This document shows positions 12,201 through 23,671 of a DNA stretch of 64,000 nt, one piece after another (positions within the stretch are counted from its first letter, which is position 1; each line of letters opens with the position of its first letter). Made by a program: the position numbers and the translations under genes. The notes beneath the pieces are model-generated. The model saw only the letters and a list, made by a program, of their open reading frames with translations. It had not been told where the DNA came from and searched no databases. Origin of the DNA: Fusarium oxysporum f. sp. lycopersici 4287 (lineage: Eukaryota; Ascomycota; Sordariomycetes; Hypocreales; Nectriaceae); the NCBI RefSeq assembly GCF_000149955.1, contig NC_030990.1:3120627-3184626 (forward strand), written 5' to 3'.

Positions 12201-13673
12201 GAGAATCAAGAGATCCCCTGTCCACATCTCGAGAAAGACCCACCCACATATTGAGAGACACATGGGTAGGTAGGCAGGCAGGTAGGTAGGTTGAGAGACT
12301 CCTTTAAGAGTCAGTCTCCGTGACATCCCGTTCTTTCAAGGTCCTCTGATAGACAGACAGGCGAAATATTTATATATTTGCCTTGTGCATATGGATGGCA
12401 CAAAGAGAATCTCAGTAGCTTGTTACCCAGTTTCTGTTTTACTAACTCACTTATTGAACTAACAAGCCATATGCTTCATCCCCTTCGCGAAGAGGTTCCT
12501 GTCTGTCCGTCGACAATGCCACGCTAATACTACTTCAATGGATCGGGATCGACCGCCAACTGCATAAAGTGCACAGCAACTTACCTAAGGAGCTGGCCGA
12601 GACCTTGTTGTGCGTACGTGCATGTGTAAAAGAAAAAGCAAAGTTGATGCCTCTTCACTCACTGTAATCAATTGGCGTTGCGCGCCAACCATCGTGGAGC
12701 TGCAGCGGCATCAGAGCGTCAAGCCCCTCAAGAGCTATGTACAAGGACTGACAATGTGACCGTGTATAGTTTGTTAGCGCTATCTTCAAACATCGAGCTT
12801 TGGAGGTCTTTGCTTCAGTCTCAGACGAAGTATATGCCCTTCATCACATCTTATAAAACATGCACCCTTTCCTTTCATCTGGAGTCTGTCGTGCAAGTTA
12901 CTGAGTTACTGAGCTGATGCCCTTGCATCATTGCGTCGCAAACAAAACGTCGAATTGTGAGCTTACTTGACCTATTCTGCTTCTGTCTCTCGCCATCGTC
13001 TCAGACTCAAAAGCGTGGGCAAGCGAATTACGTTCTGCGGTTCCGCCAACTGCACTAAAATAGACGCTAGCTCCCCGCGTCTTACCTTACTTCAACTCTT
13101 CAGTTCCTCTCTTCTGTTTGACCCTGAGCTTCCACTGCATTTGTTCAGCGACTAACATGGCGTTGCTTTAAGAAGCTCAATTACAAAGCACCTCTCAGGC
13201 CCGTGGTTTCTCGAATTGCAACAAGCGAAAGACATGATAAGCAACCTAACCTAAACTGCCGAAGCTCAAAACAAATTCTCGCTTGCATCGCTGTAGCCTG
13301 CAATAAATAGGTTCTCCTGGAAGACTGGCTGTTGTCACCCACCTAGTCGCTGCCATTCCTGTGCATCCACCAACAGGGTCCTGGATGGAGCCACTAAGTC
13401 GCTTTTCAAGCCTCGATCTACCTGTACGTGGGCCATAAAACCACTTCAAGTTCGATCCGCCAATTTGAACCATCAATCCTACCCCAATTATCACCGACTC
13501 CTCGAACTCAGCAAGTCGCTTACCACGATTGCTTCGCCGCACCTCACGGCCTCCCAAGCATTTTGCTGGGATCTACGGGCTTCCCGCCGCTCGAGGTCCC
13601 AGGAGCAGGAGTCCATCCGCTCCGCCGCCGCAAACCGGCCCCGCGCCGACTCGCGCAATCTGAAGAACGGGAG
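9268..13673. other. 4.4-kb gene-free region upstream of the Zn2Cys6 factor
   Basis: No open frame here has a recognisable domain or a coherent splice model. Visible structure is limited to a GC-rich CCGCTCCG repeat at about 11931-11951, an AT-alternating tract near 11523-11533, a small perfect hairpin ATGGTA..TACCAT near 11645-11665, and a tetranucleotide array at 12267-12290. The last 150 bp before 13674 are an open GTG-initiated frame without ATG. The region probably holds the long regulatory sequence of the factor and possibly untranslated RNA. Confidence 0.5.
12251..12299. repeat. TAGG/CAGG tetranucleotide array flanked by a 9-bp direct repeat
   Basis: Six tetranucleotides occur at 12267-12290 in the symmetrical order TAGG x2, CAGG x2, TAGG x2. 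The array is bracketed by identical TTGAGAGAC copies at 12251-12259 and 12291-12299. A GACTC..GAGTC hairpin follows directly. It is read from the sequence; function is unknown. Confidence 0.8.
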
Positions 13674-16443
13674 ATGGACAAGCAACAACAGACTGTGCAG
13701 AAGAGCCGGCAGCGCCGCGAAGCCGAGAGAGAACGCAAGCGAGCACTTCGAGCGTATGTTCACTAAACCTTTGATTCACTCCGCCACTGTGCGCCGTCTC
13801 TGGCGCAGACAAACTGGAGCATGTGCTTCTAGGGCCTTCTCCTTCCCATCAGGTTCCGGATGTGACCAGCTCTGAATCACTTGCCTCCCGCTTATCTCTT
13901 ACCCTCATTGACTGTTCTGATTTTCACATGCTGATTGATCGTTTTCTATAGCTGCGACGGCTGCCGACGACAGAAGGAGAAATGCGACGGTGGTGTACCA
14001 TGCCGAAGATGTACGCGCCTACATCGCCAATGCGAGTTCCTAGGTCCGACTGCCAGAGATGCCGAAGGAGGTGATGGTGCATCGAGGTAAGTCGCAATGA
14101 CATCGCCGCATACCATTCGATGTTCTCAAGCTTGCTGACGCATATGCGTTTAGGAATCGCTCCGGCCCAGGCAACGCTGAGCTCCTTCAGCGTGCTTCTT
14201 ATATGGAGAAGATCATTACCCACTATGCTGGAAGTGTCTCTCTTGATACGGAATCACTGAAGGCTATGGCCGAGTCCATCGACAACAAGAATTTCGACGC
14301 TAATCAAGTTCAGCGACAAGCTCCGATTATGGATTCTCCAGGCTCTGACTTTTTGGGAGCAGAAGACGAGAACTATACAGTCCAGCCACTGGATAATAAC
14401 ACTACTCGTAAGACCGACTACTTATATTCAACGTCCACAAGTAACTAATCAATACCGCTCATAGACTACTCAGGCGAGTTCTCTCACTGGAATTTCTCAA
14501 TGAGAATCAAGCAATGGATCGAACAATGTGTACCAGAGCGCCATGTATGTTGCTCCAGCCTTGTTTTGTAAGAACGAATAACTCAAGCCTTCGCTAGGAT
14601 GCACCAGGCCCCCTCAGTTTCAAAGAGTATTATCGAGCCGAGGAGCTCCAGTCAGCCAATAACACGCAGGCATCACTTTCTGCACTGCCTCCTCGATATG
14701 TCGCCGAATTCCTGGTCCAGGCTTTCTATAAGCATGCCGAGACCAACTACTTCTATGTTGAGCGTGGGTGGCTCGCTGAACAGATTGATCTAATTTATCA
14801 GAACCCCGGGGCTTTATCTCGTCGTGAAGTGGGGACGCTCTGCATGATTTGGATCATCTTTGCGATTGGAACTCAGTACGCATATCTCGATTCGATTTCG
14901 GGAAGAGATGCCCATGGCAAGTCGAACGATTCAAGCCCTTTCTCCGAGGATACAATAGGTGTTATGTTCTATCAACAAGCCTGCAAGCTCGTTCCTGATG
15001 TCATTACTGTTGCATCACTGGAGAGTGTCCAGGCTATTCTTCTCATCGGCATCTATACCCTGCCCCTTGATGCCTCAGGGTTATCGTACATTTACCTTAA
15101 TCTCGCGGTAAAGCTCGCGATCCAGAATGGCATGCATAGGAAGTGGCCTGCCGGGGGACTTGATCCTTACGTTCGCGAAACCCGGAACCGCGTATGGTGG
15201 ACAGCTTATACGACAGAGAAGTATGTTTTATTGACTATATCTTTTAATTCCTGGAAACTAACCGCTTCAGACGAGTTGGTATCTACCACGGGCGGCCTTT
15301 ATCTATTCTGAGTAAAGATGTCGACGCAGAGATGCCCACTGATCGACCAGACATAATGCCATCAAGCCCTACAAATGTTGCGCACATGCTTGCAACGTTA
15401 CGGTTGAATCAGGCGCTTGGTAAGATTGCGCATGAGATGTATGCACTTGCACTATTCTGAGCCGTAATTTCAAGAAGCTTATCATCATTGGCAGCTCTGT
15501 TCTTCGAACCGCACAGAAACATGAGATGAATGAAGGTTTGCAACGGGTCATCGATATGAAGGAAGAGCTTCGAAGGTGGTGGGACGCACTGCCCGAAACC
15601 GCGTTTCACGAAGAAGTCAATCCTCAAAACCCTATTACACGAGCAGATACGCATCTCAAACTAGAGTATTGCCTGCTGCGAATGTACGCTGGGCGGCCCT
15701 TCATCTTACCTCGCGAAGTCGTGCGTGGTAATGCGAGCACGTCGAGTTCACCCGCTGATTCAAACAACCAAAGACCCAACACGCCTCATAAGTCCAATCC
15801 TCGGTCGATCCTGGTTGCTGACTGCGTGGAGGCTGCATTGACCATAATCGACACATGCCATCTTCTTCAAAGCACGATTGGTCTTGCACGGGCATCATAC
15901 ACGGAATTCAGCTCCTGTCGTGCTGCTCTCCTGGTCATCATCACCCAGTGCCTGCAAAAGAAGACGGATAGGCTACGTGACGCTCTGCGCACTGGTATGG
16001 CTATGATCAAGGAGATGTCAGCAGGTGGAGAGTCAGCCCGTTCTGAAGCATCGCTGATCGAAGTTTTTGAACGTGCTATCTCACGACTTGACGCCACAGC
16101 TGATCCCTCCGGCCGAGAAACTGACTACTCGCGGTTCAAGAAATGGGAATTGCTTTGGAAGAATGACGTGCCTCTTCAGGACTTCAGGCAAGAAGAATCA
16201 CCCGAGACTTCCTTGCCGCTACCTCAAAATCCAAATGCATTTTGGAGAGGAAGCACAAGCGCGACTGCTCGACCTGGTATGCCAACGATGCAGGCTCCGA
16301 GCCCTTTTGTGGGAATGGATACCAATTTTCCCTCGGTACCCCAGGTTATGGACGAGTTTTCTACGCTCTTTGGATACGGTTTCGGTCCTAGTCCTGACAG
16401 TATGGCTGGCACAGCTAACGGGGGCATGTGGATGGGCCCATGA
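13674..16443 (+). CDS. Zn2Cys6 fungal transcription factor
   Basis: Seven exons: 13674-13753, 13952-14086, 14154-14407, 14465-14544, 14598-15220, 15271-15438 and 15495-16443. Together they give 763 codons in one frame (762 residues). A basic stretch (SRQRREAERERKR) precedes a perfect binuclear zinc cluster at residues 28-54 with spacing C-x2-C-x6-C-x5-C-x2-C-x6-C. The middle region from about residue 230 looks like the fungal-specific transcription factor domain (YAEFLVQAF..ETNYFYVE, then WW-containing helices). The tail is Pro/Gly/Met-rich. It should be a nuclear DNA-binding regulator recognising CGG-type half sites. The open frame continues upstream to 13428, but only through a GTG; 13674 is the first ATG. 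No biosynthetic cluster adjoins it, so the targets cannot be guessed from context. The first intron (198 bp) splits the gene just before the zinc cluster. Confidence 0.88.
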
Positions 16444-17388
16444 AATTCCACGCATGCCTCTTTCAAGTCGATTACTCCACGTTCTTGAAGGGGAGTGAAG
16501 GATATATCACAGGTCGTTTGGGCATGTTCCATTGCTGTGGCTGTTCAGCTGAGATGCCAAGAAAGCATGCCATCGGAGTATCAGACTTGCCCAACCCACC
16601 TACCCAGAGTCAGCATAGCTCTGCTACGGAACAATATTCTGCGGAGGGCCCGGATAACAACAGGACTGCTGATTTGAGGTACAGCAGAACATCCGGTGTT
16701 TGCTCGCAGTACCATAGCAATCTTGGCTTTGTTGTACATTATGAAATTTAAGGCCATTGCCTCACTCTTCGGACACCATGACCTCAACAGCTGTCTTCGG
16801 TTTTGCCCTGCCAAGTCAGTTTCAAGAGAACGGAAATGAAATAGCAAACACGGGGGCTGGAACGCCACTGCTTGGAAAGTATGAGGAAACACAATCGTAT
16901 TTTTCTTTCTTTCTTGATTAACCAATGCCACTGGTTTTAATCTAAAACTCGTTAGATTTCTCAAATTGCCTTGAGTACTTACAGCCAATTGCCACGAGAG
17001 GGCTTTGACTGAGAACATCAAACTCAACGGTGGTGAACGACAGTTTGTATTGGCGCAAAACCAGAAAGAAAGAGATCAACCTGGCGAAAAGCCAGTACAC
17101 ACTTTCACATACCAAAAGTGAATGCTCTAGTTATTCACACCGATACCATTGAACGTCGTTCAAATCCGACAGCCCACTCCTATATCCAACAGCAATCAAA
17201 GCCCAATGACTAGAAGTGGAAGAAAGATGGAGATATTTATGGCGACAAGGCAAGCATCATCATAGATTAGGCTGATAAATAAACTACTGTTACAAGTTCC
17301 GTACCCGTACACAAAACCACCATGGTAATATGCATCTTTTCCACTGTTGGTTCTTAAACCAGCCCATTTGTACAGGGAAATGGCTGCT
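16444..17388. other. Convergent intergenic region, no gene seen
   Basis: This 945-bp stretch is the 3' flank of the zinc-cluster gene and of the CCDC47-like gene. Only short frames that do not resemble proteins are present. Confidence 0.6.
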
Positions 17389-18784
17389 CTAGGCACGCTG
17401 TGTCTGTCGCTTCTGAGATCTGCGCATCTCCTTCTCCCTCTCCTTCTCGAGGTATCGCTTTTGCGCCTTGGCATCGAGACCCTTGAGCTCAGCATCGCGC
17501 TTAGCCTTGCGGGCCTTCTCCTTCTCAAGAAGGAGTTCCTCTTGGCGTTGGCTCTCAGCGGTCTTCTTAAGCTCACTGATGGCATGCTCACGGGTGCTGC
17601 GGACTTTCTTGGAAACCTCGGGGCGGAAATGAGCAACCTTGACAAGGACATCGGGAAGCTGGAGAAAGTGCGAGAAGAGAGGCAGAAGATTATCGTAATT
17701 GCCATCGGAAGGGAGGGCGTACTTCAGGAAGAGTCGCTTGCGGGGAGTCGTCTCCTCAAGGGTAGCGGGCTTGTCAACAGGCTGATCGGAGATAATTAGG
17801 TACTCGAACAGGTCGCCAGCGGCTTCAACAGCGGCAATGAGCTCAGGAGTAAGGAGTGTATCAGTGATCTCGGCACTCTCGCTCATGACAGTGAGCCAAG
17901 CGGGAAGCTTAGGGTTATCCTTGGTGAAAGTGAGAGACACATCGTATCGGTCGTCGCGGACGCGACGCATGACGTCCTTGTGCACAACACCCCAAACAAA
18001 ACCATCGTAGGTGCTCTTAGCATCCTTGGCGCGGATTTCAGAAGCACCAGGAGCAGAGGGGACTGTAAGACTCTCCTTGCCATCAAAGGGGTAGGTCAGA
18101 ACCTCGACGGCATCCTTAGGCGCATCAACAGTCTCGACGAAAAAGCTTGCGACATGCTCGAAGCCATTGACAATGGGGTTGAACTTCTTGGTCAGAGTAA
18201 GCTTGAAGTCGGTGAAAGCCGTGTTCTGTCGACCAGTAGCGTATGTTGCAAATTCGAAGAGGGACTTTTCCTTGATGAGTGTATCGGGATTGACATCTTG
18301 GTTATCCAAGGTGGGTACACCACCAAAGCCAACAAGAGCGTACTCCTTCTGGAGAACGGGGGCGTGAGCGCGAATCCAGGCCTTGGCCCTAGAGCGATTG
18401 CGACGAGCGCCAATCATATGAAGGAGGAAGATAAAACTCGAGATGAGGAGAATGATGCCCTCAAGCCTGAACTCGGAAAGGGAGTGACGCTCGTGGACAT
18501 TGTACCACTTGGTATATGGAACGGCCGTAGCAGCGGCAGCGGCACTTCCAGCTGTCGCATCCTGGGTAGCGGCCTCAGGAGCTGGATTGGGAGCCTCGGC
18601 GAAGTCTGCGAAGTCTAGAGGAGGATGTCGCGTGTCAGTCATGATATTCAATTCCACTCTTTGCGCGTCGCAATATTGCGCAATTGTCAAATACTTAGAG
18701 TATCTAGTGGAACTCACCAGAATCTGGACTCGCAGGCTCAGGGGCCTTTGCACCTCCAAAGGCGTTCTTCAAGAAAGATGCCAT
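17389..18784 (-). CDS. CCDC47-like ER membrane protein (DUF1682, PAT complex)
   Basis: Two exons, 18784-18718 and 18614-17389, with a 103-bp intron; 430 residues. The N-terminus is acidic and Ala-rich. A single membrane helix lies at about residues 74-91 (GIILLISSFIFLLHMI), followed by basic residues. The long conserved luminal/cytosolic body typical of DUF1682 comes next, ending in a strongly charged coiled coil rich in Lys, Arg and Glu (EKEREKEMRRSQKRQ). This layout matches animal CCDC47 and its fungal relatives. In animals CCDC47 pairs with Asterix in the PAT complex that shields membrane-protein helices during insertion at the ribosome-bound translocon. Transfer of that role to the fungal protein is by family. 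The ATG at 18784 lies just before the splice site that links to the conserved body. Confidence 0.82.
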
Positions 18785-19645
18785 TTTCGAGTCTTCGACA
18801 AGGGGATTGAGAGGTCGTGGCTGAGGAGGGGAAGAAGCGAAGCGAAGAGACCAAGAGGCCACGGCGTAAGGAGGCAAAGAAATAGGCGATGTGGGTGATG
18901 CGGAGAGCTTACCTTCCAATAGCTTGGCAAGGTGGAGACGAACCCAACTGATGGCATCTTGAAGCTAAGCTGTAAAGGGCATCTGAACTCAATTGTTGAT
19001 TAGTTAGCTTCTTCATGGGTTTCCTTAACATGGATTTATCGCCAGAGCTGTACTTGGATGAACGCAAGGAGGAATGCTTTGACCGTTATAATCCCGTTGT
19101 GTATTACATCGGATAGTTGATTGAAGCCCCAGTAGCAGGAAAGGTGGTATACACCATGTAAGTGAATGCTAACTTCACATTGACACTTAAAGGGAGTCAA
19201 ATCTTGCATTGCGAAATTTCCTGGTATTTCATCATCAATTGAGGCCATTAACCCCGTTATATTTACATTTTCATAGATAGTTCTTGGTGGTGTAATGCCT
19301 TGCCTCTTTTCTTCTGAACTCCAATGAAGCCGGCACGGCAAGCAAATAGCTGTTCAAAGACCCTCCGGGCCTCTAAAATTTGAAGCGACAGACCTAAGAC
19401 TCCTTTGTAAACGTATAGCACGTCCTTCAATGAGGTAACCACGAGTTGGGCGTCGTGTTTTGTGACAGTAGGTATTTCCATTCTTACAGATATAAAGAAG
19501 CAAGGAAAAGTGTGAAATGCGTTTCCATTGCTTAGGTTTGGACACATACGAACTGTGTATACTCATTGTTCAGAAAATTACTCAGTGCGTGCGCATAAAA
19601 TCTATTGAGATCATGCACATCAGAGGCTGAATATCTGGTCTCTGC
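18785..19645. other. Intergenic region, no gene seen
   Basis: This 861-bp region is the promoter side of the CCDC47-like gene and the 3' side of the hydrolase gene. Two minus-strand frames of about 100 codons (19036-19341, 19263-19547) overlap each other and resemble no known family. Confidence 0.5.
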
Positions 19646-20680
19646 TCATAGAGATGCCTTTGCCTTCAAGGCACCATCCAGCACCACATCAAGCCATTTC
19701 GTGATATGTTGGTTCACGGCCTCAGAAGCCTGCCATAACGCCCAGTGAGACGCTTTGACTTCCTCCCGAGTTAAGTTGGTAAAGGCTGAGTCCATCCCCT
19801 TGGACATAGACGGTGGGAGAGCCGAATCGTCAGTTGCAGTGATGAACAAAGCTGGCATCTCGAACTTGTGGCCACCCTTCTTGGCTACCTCTGCATCGTC
19901 GCGGTGGTTGAGCTCCTGCATGCGGTAATAGTTTAGAGGGCCACGCAGCTCAGGGGGTTCTTTCGAGGCATATTCTTTGGCGTAGTAGTCCATCTCTTCC
20001 TTGCTAACAAGTGGCGAGGGACCGAGTTCCGGTAGCTTGTCGAAGTAGATACCGTCCTTGGCAGAGAACCCAAGATCACCGCTGGGTGTACGGCCGCCAT
20101 AGAGGGCATTCAAGAACTGCCGGATCTTTTCCTTTCCTTGGAGACGGGATTGAACCTCGGGGCCCTTGAACTGTAGTTGGTAGCTAAAGTTGAGCAGATG
20201 GCCACTCTGGATGATAGCTTCGAGGGGGACAAATGTCTCCCTGGGCTGCATGTAGGGTGTGCATACACTGAAGACACCCTTAATCAGCTGAGGATACCAG
20301 CAGGCGGCCTTCCACACAATAGCACCACCCCAATCGTGTCCACCAAGAATGATCTGTCCATCCTCTCCAACGTACTTCCGAGCCAGCTCGTTGATGTCAG
20401 CTGAAAGGCTCTTATATGTGTACTCCTCAAGTGACTCTGGAGCATCAGTGCCGCCATATCCCACCATATCGGGGACAATGACCCGGAATCCTAGGGACAT
20501 AAGGTAGGGAACCTGATAGCGCCAGCCAAATCCGAGATCTGGAAAGCCATGGATGAGAACGATAGTCTCCAGTGGCGTACCCTCAGGCTCTCCAACAATG
20601 TACTTGTAATTTTTACCCCGAATCTGCGCAGTCTCGGTCTTGACCCGAGAGTCGTTTGGCACAAGCTTATCAGGAGCCAT
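19646..20680 (-). CDS. Epoxide hydrolase-type alpha/beta hydrolase
   Basis: An intronless 344-residue protein with a complete alpha/beta-hydrolase core. HGFPD at residues 44-48 supplies the oxyanion-hole segment. GHDWGG at 114-119 contains the nucleophilic Asp116, typical of epoxide hydrolases and haloalkane dehalogenases rather than Ser esterases. His312 in SHWALWQ is the likely catalytic base. An aspartate in TATDDSALP fits the acid position. A cap region with paired tyrosines (LNYYRMQ) lies between and would activate the epoxide oxygen. Fungal enzymes of this type hydrolyse epoxides to vicinal diols in detoxification, fatty-acid epoxide turnover or secondary metabolism. There is no signal peptide and no canonical peroxisomal SKL end. 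The substrate is unknown and the flanking genes do not suggest one. Confidence 0.88.
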   Translation of the reverse strand: MAPDKLVPNDSRVKTETAQIRGKNYKYIVGEPEGTPLETIVLIHGFPDLGFGWRYQVPYLMSLGFRVIVPDMVGYGGTDAPESLEEYTYKSLSADINELARKYVGEDGQIILGGHDWGGAIVWKAACWYPQLIKGVFSVCTPYMQPRETFVPLEAIIQSGHLLNFSYQLQFKGPEVQSRLQGKEKIRQFLNALYGGRTPSGDLGFSAKDGIYFDKLPELGPSPLVSKEEMDYYAKEYASKEPPELRGPLNYYRMQELNHRDDAEVAKKGGHKFEMPALFITATDDSALPPSMSKGMDSAFTNLTREEVKASHWALWQASEAVNQHITKWLDVVLDGALKAKASL

Positions 20681-21514
20681 AATGAATAACGTGACGTCCC
20701 GTTTTCTTTGTGCGGTCTGTTAAGATTGTTAATGATGGGATGTTGTAAAACTCAAGGTTTAGATAAAGTTGCCTGTCCGTGTGGGGAAGCAAGTTGGTGT
20801 TGAATTACATCATGCTGGAATACGGTACTCACTTTCTTGTGTAAATGACTCGTAGGGTGCTTTGTTTAGCTGAATTCTTACAAAGAAAGTACCAATCACC
20901 TGCAACGACTGAGATTGCAAATTTATAAGAAGTGCTGTTAACTCGAGACTGCACGGCACAGAGTCAGTCTATATAGTACAAGCTTCATCCTGGCCAGCTC
21001 TGAATGTGCTGTAGGGTGGAGTCCGAGTAAACCGAGGCATGGACGGGAGGACTTCCTAATTCAGGATAATCGGACTGCGAATCGCGGCTAAGAGATACAT
21101 ATCTTCCCACTGTTGGTGTTGCGTTACACCAGCCAACGAAGCATACGTTCGTTCTCGGCATGTTACATAACGCAGTGTAGGTCAATGGTGGATTGATGGT
21201 GGAGGCGCTGAAGCGGTCTGTCCGAGTCCGAGTCCGAGGTCGAGTAGACAACGAGATAACAAAATAACAAGAATACAACCCCGAGACAACATCCATGGGG
21301 TATCAAATCGTATTAATACTAAAGCAATTGGGCTTGATAATAAAGATCCAACAGAAAGCGCCTTCCTTCATGAACATGAGATCTCTACCTTCTCTCGCGA
21401 ATCCGAACATAGTTGTGCAGAATAAAACCTAGGATTTCCTCCTCCAGGTCAACAAGTCAAAACAAGACAGCAGTCCGTGCACTGCATCAAAATGAACCGC
21501 TCCAGTGACAATAA
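20681..21514. other. Intergenic region with a small hexanucleotide repeat
   Basis: This 834-bp stretch holds the hydrolase promoter and the 3' flank of the pinin gene. A CCGAGT repeat of about three units lies near 21220-21239. No gene is supported. Confidence 0.55.
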
Positions 21515-22556
21515 TCAGTAAATCACCATATCTTCATCAGCTTCCTCCAACACATCTGCCGACTCATCGTGATGATGGTCATGATTAGACGCCCGAAGCG
21601 GCTTCTCTTGACCATGTGGCGATTTTTCGGGTCCATTCGTGACTTTGGAGTCATGATCCAACTCCTGCCTTGACGGCGCTGTTGTCTCTGAAGGTTGTCT
21701 TCCTCCTTTCGCCTGTCGCCCTTTTCTTGCGTTCAAACTTTCAACTTCGCGCTCTATTGTGACCTTCGTTTGCTGGATCTGATCATCTATTGTATCTTCC
21801 TGTTCTGCTGTGAGTTTCCAAGGGAGATAGTACTGGATATGTCAATATAAATTTCGAAGTGATAGATGTTTGCGTCAACATACGATATGCGGCCTTGATT
21901 TTGTGCGTAGGTACCGAGCCATCGCAAGCATTTTGGTATGCTTGCTATGCATCTATGTAATCTTGTCAATTCAACAGCGCAGCAATTGACAACTCAGCGG
22001 CCAACTTACAACCTCCTCATCGAACGTTAGTTGTTCGCCTCTCCGAACCTCAGTGAGTCGCAGTCGTTTCTCCTCACGCAGTCTATCTTCCTCAATGTTC
22101 TGCTTTTGTAACCGGTCTTGTTGCCTGCGTTCTATCTCCAAACGGCGCTTCTGCTGCACACTGCCACCTGTCTGGCTTAGAGTGCTAAGAAGACCCCCGA
22201 ATAACCGCTTGCCGCGTCTCTTCTCTTCTTGCGTCGCGTTTTTACGGCGATCTACGTCGATGTCTGGAGAGTCTCCATATGAATTGTGGCGGTTTGGAGA
22301 TGAGTTCCTCTTCCGTGGTTCGCTTGGTGCTTCGCGGAAATAGTCGTCATGTTTCGTACGCTTCGAGGAGAGTTCGTCGGCATTTATTGAAGCCTTTCTT
22401 TTCATGGAGTCCTTATTCGGTGCATCTTCAGACAGTGTATCGTTATGTTGCTCGTGGTCTGCTTTGGTATCATCCAAGGGACGGAGCCTAGAATGAAGTT
22501 AGTAAGGCACAGAGAAGAAGGATTTCGGGTTGAAAGCACTCATTTCTGGTTTCCAT
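21515..22556 (-). CDS. Pinin/SDK/MemA domain protein
   Basis: Four exons on the minus strand: 22556-22540 (17 nt), 22487-22010, 21952-21884 and 21832-21515; 293 residues in one frame. The N-terminal third is Lys/Ser-rich and disordered. The pinin/SDK/MemA core follows: a conserved GKRLFGGLLSTLSQ, a charged helix rich in Arg/Glu (RRQQDRLQKQ..EEDRLREEK), and the signature ARYLRTKSRP..YYLPWKLTAEQE that spans exons 3 and 4. The tail is acidic and His-rich. Pinin is a nuclear speckle protein linked to the exon junction complex and splicing control in animals. The fungal role is inferred. Splice sites are clear except the first donor (GTGCTT), which is weak. It shares a 380-bp promoter with the SF3b subunit Rds3. 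Confidence 0.82.
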
Positions 22557-22936
22557 CTTAGATCATTGTTATAGGAGCCTAGCTATTCGCGCATAGTTAG
22601 ACATAAAATCAGCCTATGCAGCTGTACCAGACAGGATGGAAAAGAAACGTAGGCTGAAGCTTGATGATGTCCCTTGTCAAGGCTGAGGAAGGTGGGGATT
22701 GTGATGTCGTGGAAAGCGGCAAGAGCTACAGCGCCTCACCATTTTGATTGGCTGGCAGCTCTGTCGCCCCTCGAAGCTGTCAGAACGCTTCCACAAGGCT
22801 GAGAAATCTTCAATCTTGAACTTTACAACGTTACGCCGGAACTTTGCGCCCTTCTCTCTTCCTCAACACATCACTAAATTCTGACCGCGCATCTCACAAA
22901 AAAAGTTCATACGTTGTTTTCCCGCTCGTCACAGCC
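22557..22936. promoter_or_regulatory. Bidirectional promoter of the pinin and RDS3 genes
   Basis: Only 380 bp separate the two start codons, so both promoters and both leaders must fit here. The RDS3 side ends in pyrimidine-rich sequence before the ATG. No TATA box is obvious. Both genes encode splicing-associated proteins, so a shared control region is plausible. Confidence 0.6.
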
Positions 22937-23390
22937 ATGTCTCGCCATCATCCGTAAGTAACCATTGATTCTGGCTTCTTATGATAGCAGCTCAGCTAAC
23001 TTTCGCGCAGCGATCTTGTTATGTGTCGCAAACAGGCCGGTATTGCCATCGGTCGTCTCTGTGACAAGTGTGATGGCAAATGCCCAGTATGCGACTCCTA
23101 CGTTCGGCCCACGACGCTCGTGCGCATTTGTGACGAGTGTAGCTTCGGCAATTACCAGAACAAATGCGTTGTATGCGGTGGCGAGGGCATCTCGGACGCG
23201 TTCTACTGTTTTGAATGCACTCGCCTTGAAAAGGATCGCGACGGATGTCCTAAGATTATAAACCTTGGCAGTTCGAGAACAGATGTGAGTAGTCTCTGGA
23301 CGATTGTAGTCTGGCTTAGCAGCAGGGTGCTGACGATTCTCTTCCCAGTTATTCTACCAAAAGAAAACGAATCGTACAACGCAATACTAG
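22937..23390 (+). CDS. RDS3: SF3b subunit Rds3 (PHF5A)
   Basis: Three exons: 22937-22953 (17 nt), 23011-23284 and 23349-23390; 110 residues, the same length as human PHF5A. The protein is a knotted zinc-finger cage with repeated Cys-X2-Cys pairs ([41 protein letters not shown]) and the C-terminal LFYQKK. It is a core subunit of the SF3b complex of the U2 snRNP, contacting the intron branch-site region with Sf3b1. Conservation is near complete across eukaryotes, which makes the call secure. The last exon is only 42 nt and ends in TAG at 23388-23390. It diverges from the pinin gene. Confidence 0.95.
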
Positions 23391-23671
23391 CCGAGTTGTG
23401 GCCTGGGCTGGCCGTGCAGTGTGGTGTTTGGTTGATTCAAGGCCGACTTAGATCTGTCATCACAGGTGTTTAGGCGTAAAATGGAATATGAAAACGCGGT
23501 TTTTGGATTGAGCGGCAGCTATCTAGTAATTACAATTGACCAGCTTGTTCCTTATTCAAATTTGCCAGAACTCGCCCCTGAGAAATACACTACGGCTGAA
23601 AAGAAAGGTTCTACCCAGAGACTCCTCGTAACACATGAGATACTAATAAATAATACAATCGAAAGAATTGA

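Noticed and set aside
13428..13673. N-terminal extension of the Zn2Cys6 factor
   Set aside because: The frame is open but starts only at a GTG and contains no ATG before 13674.
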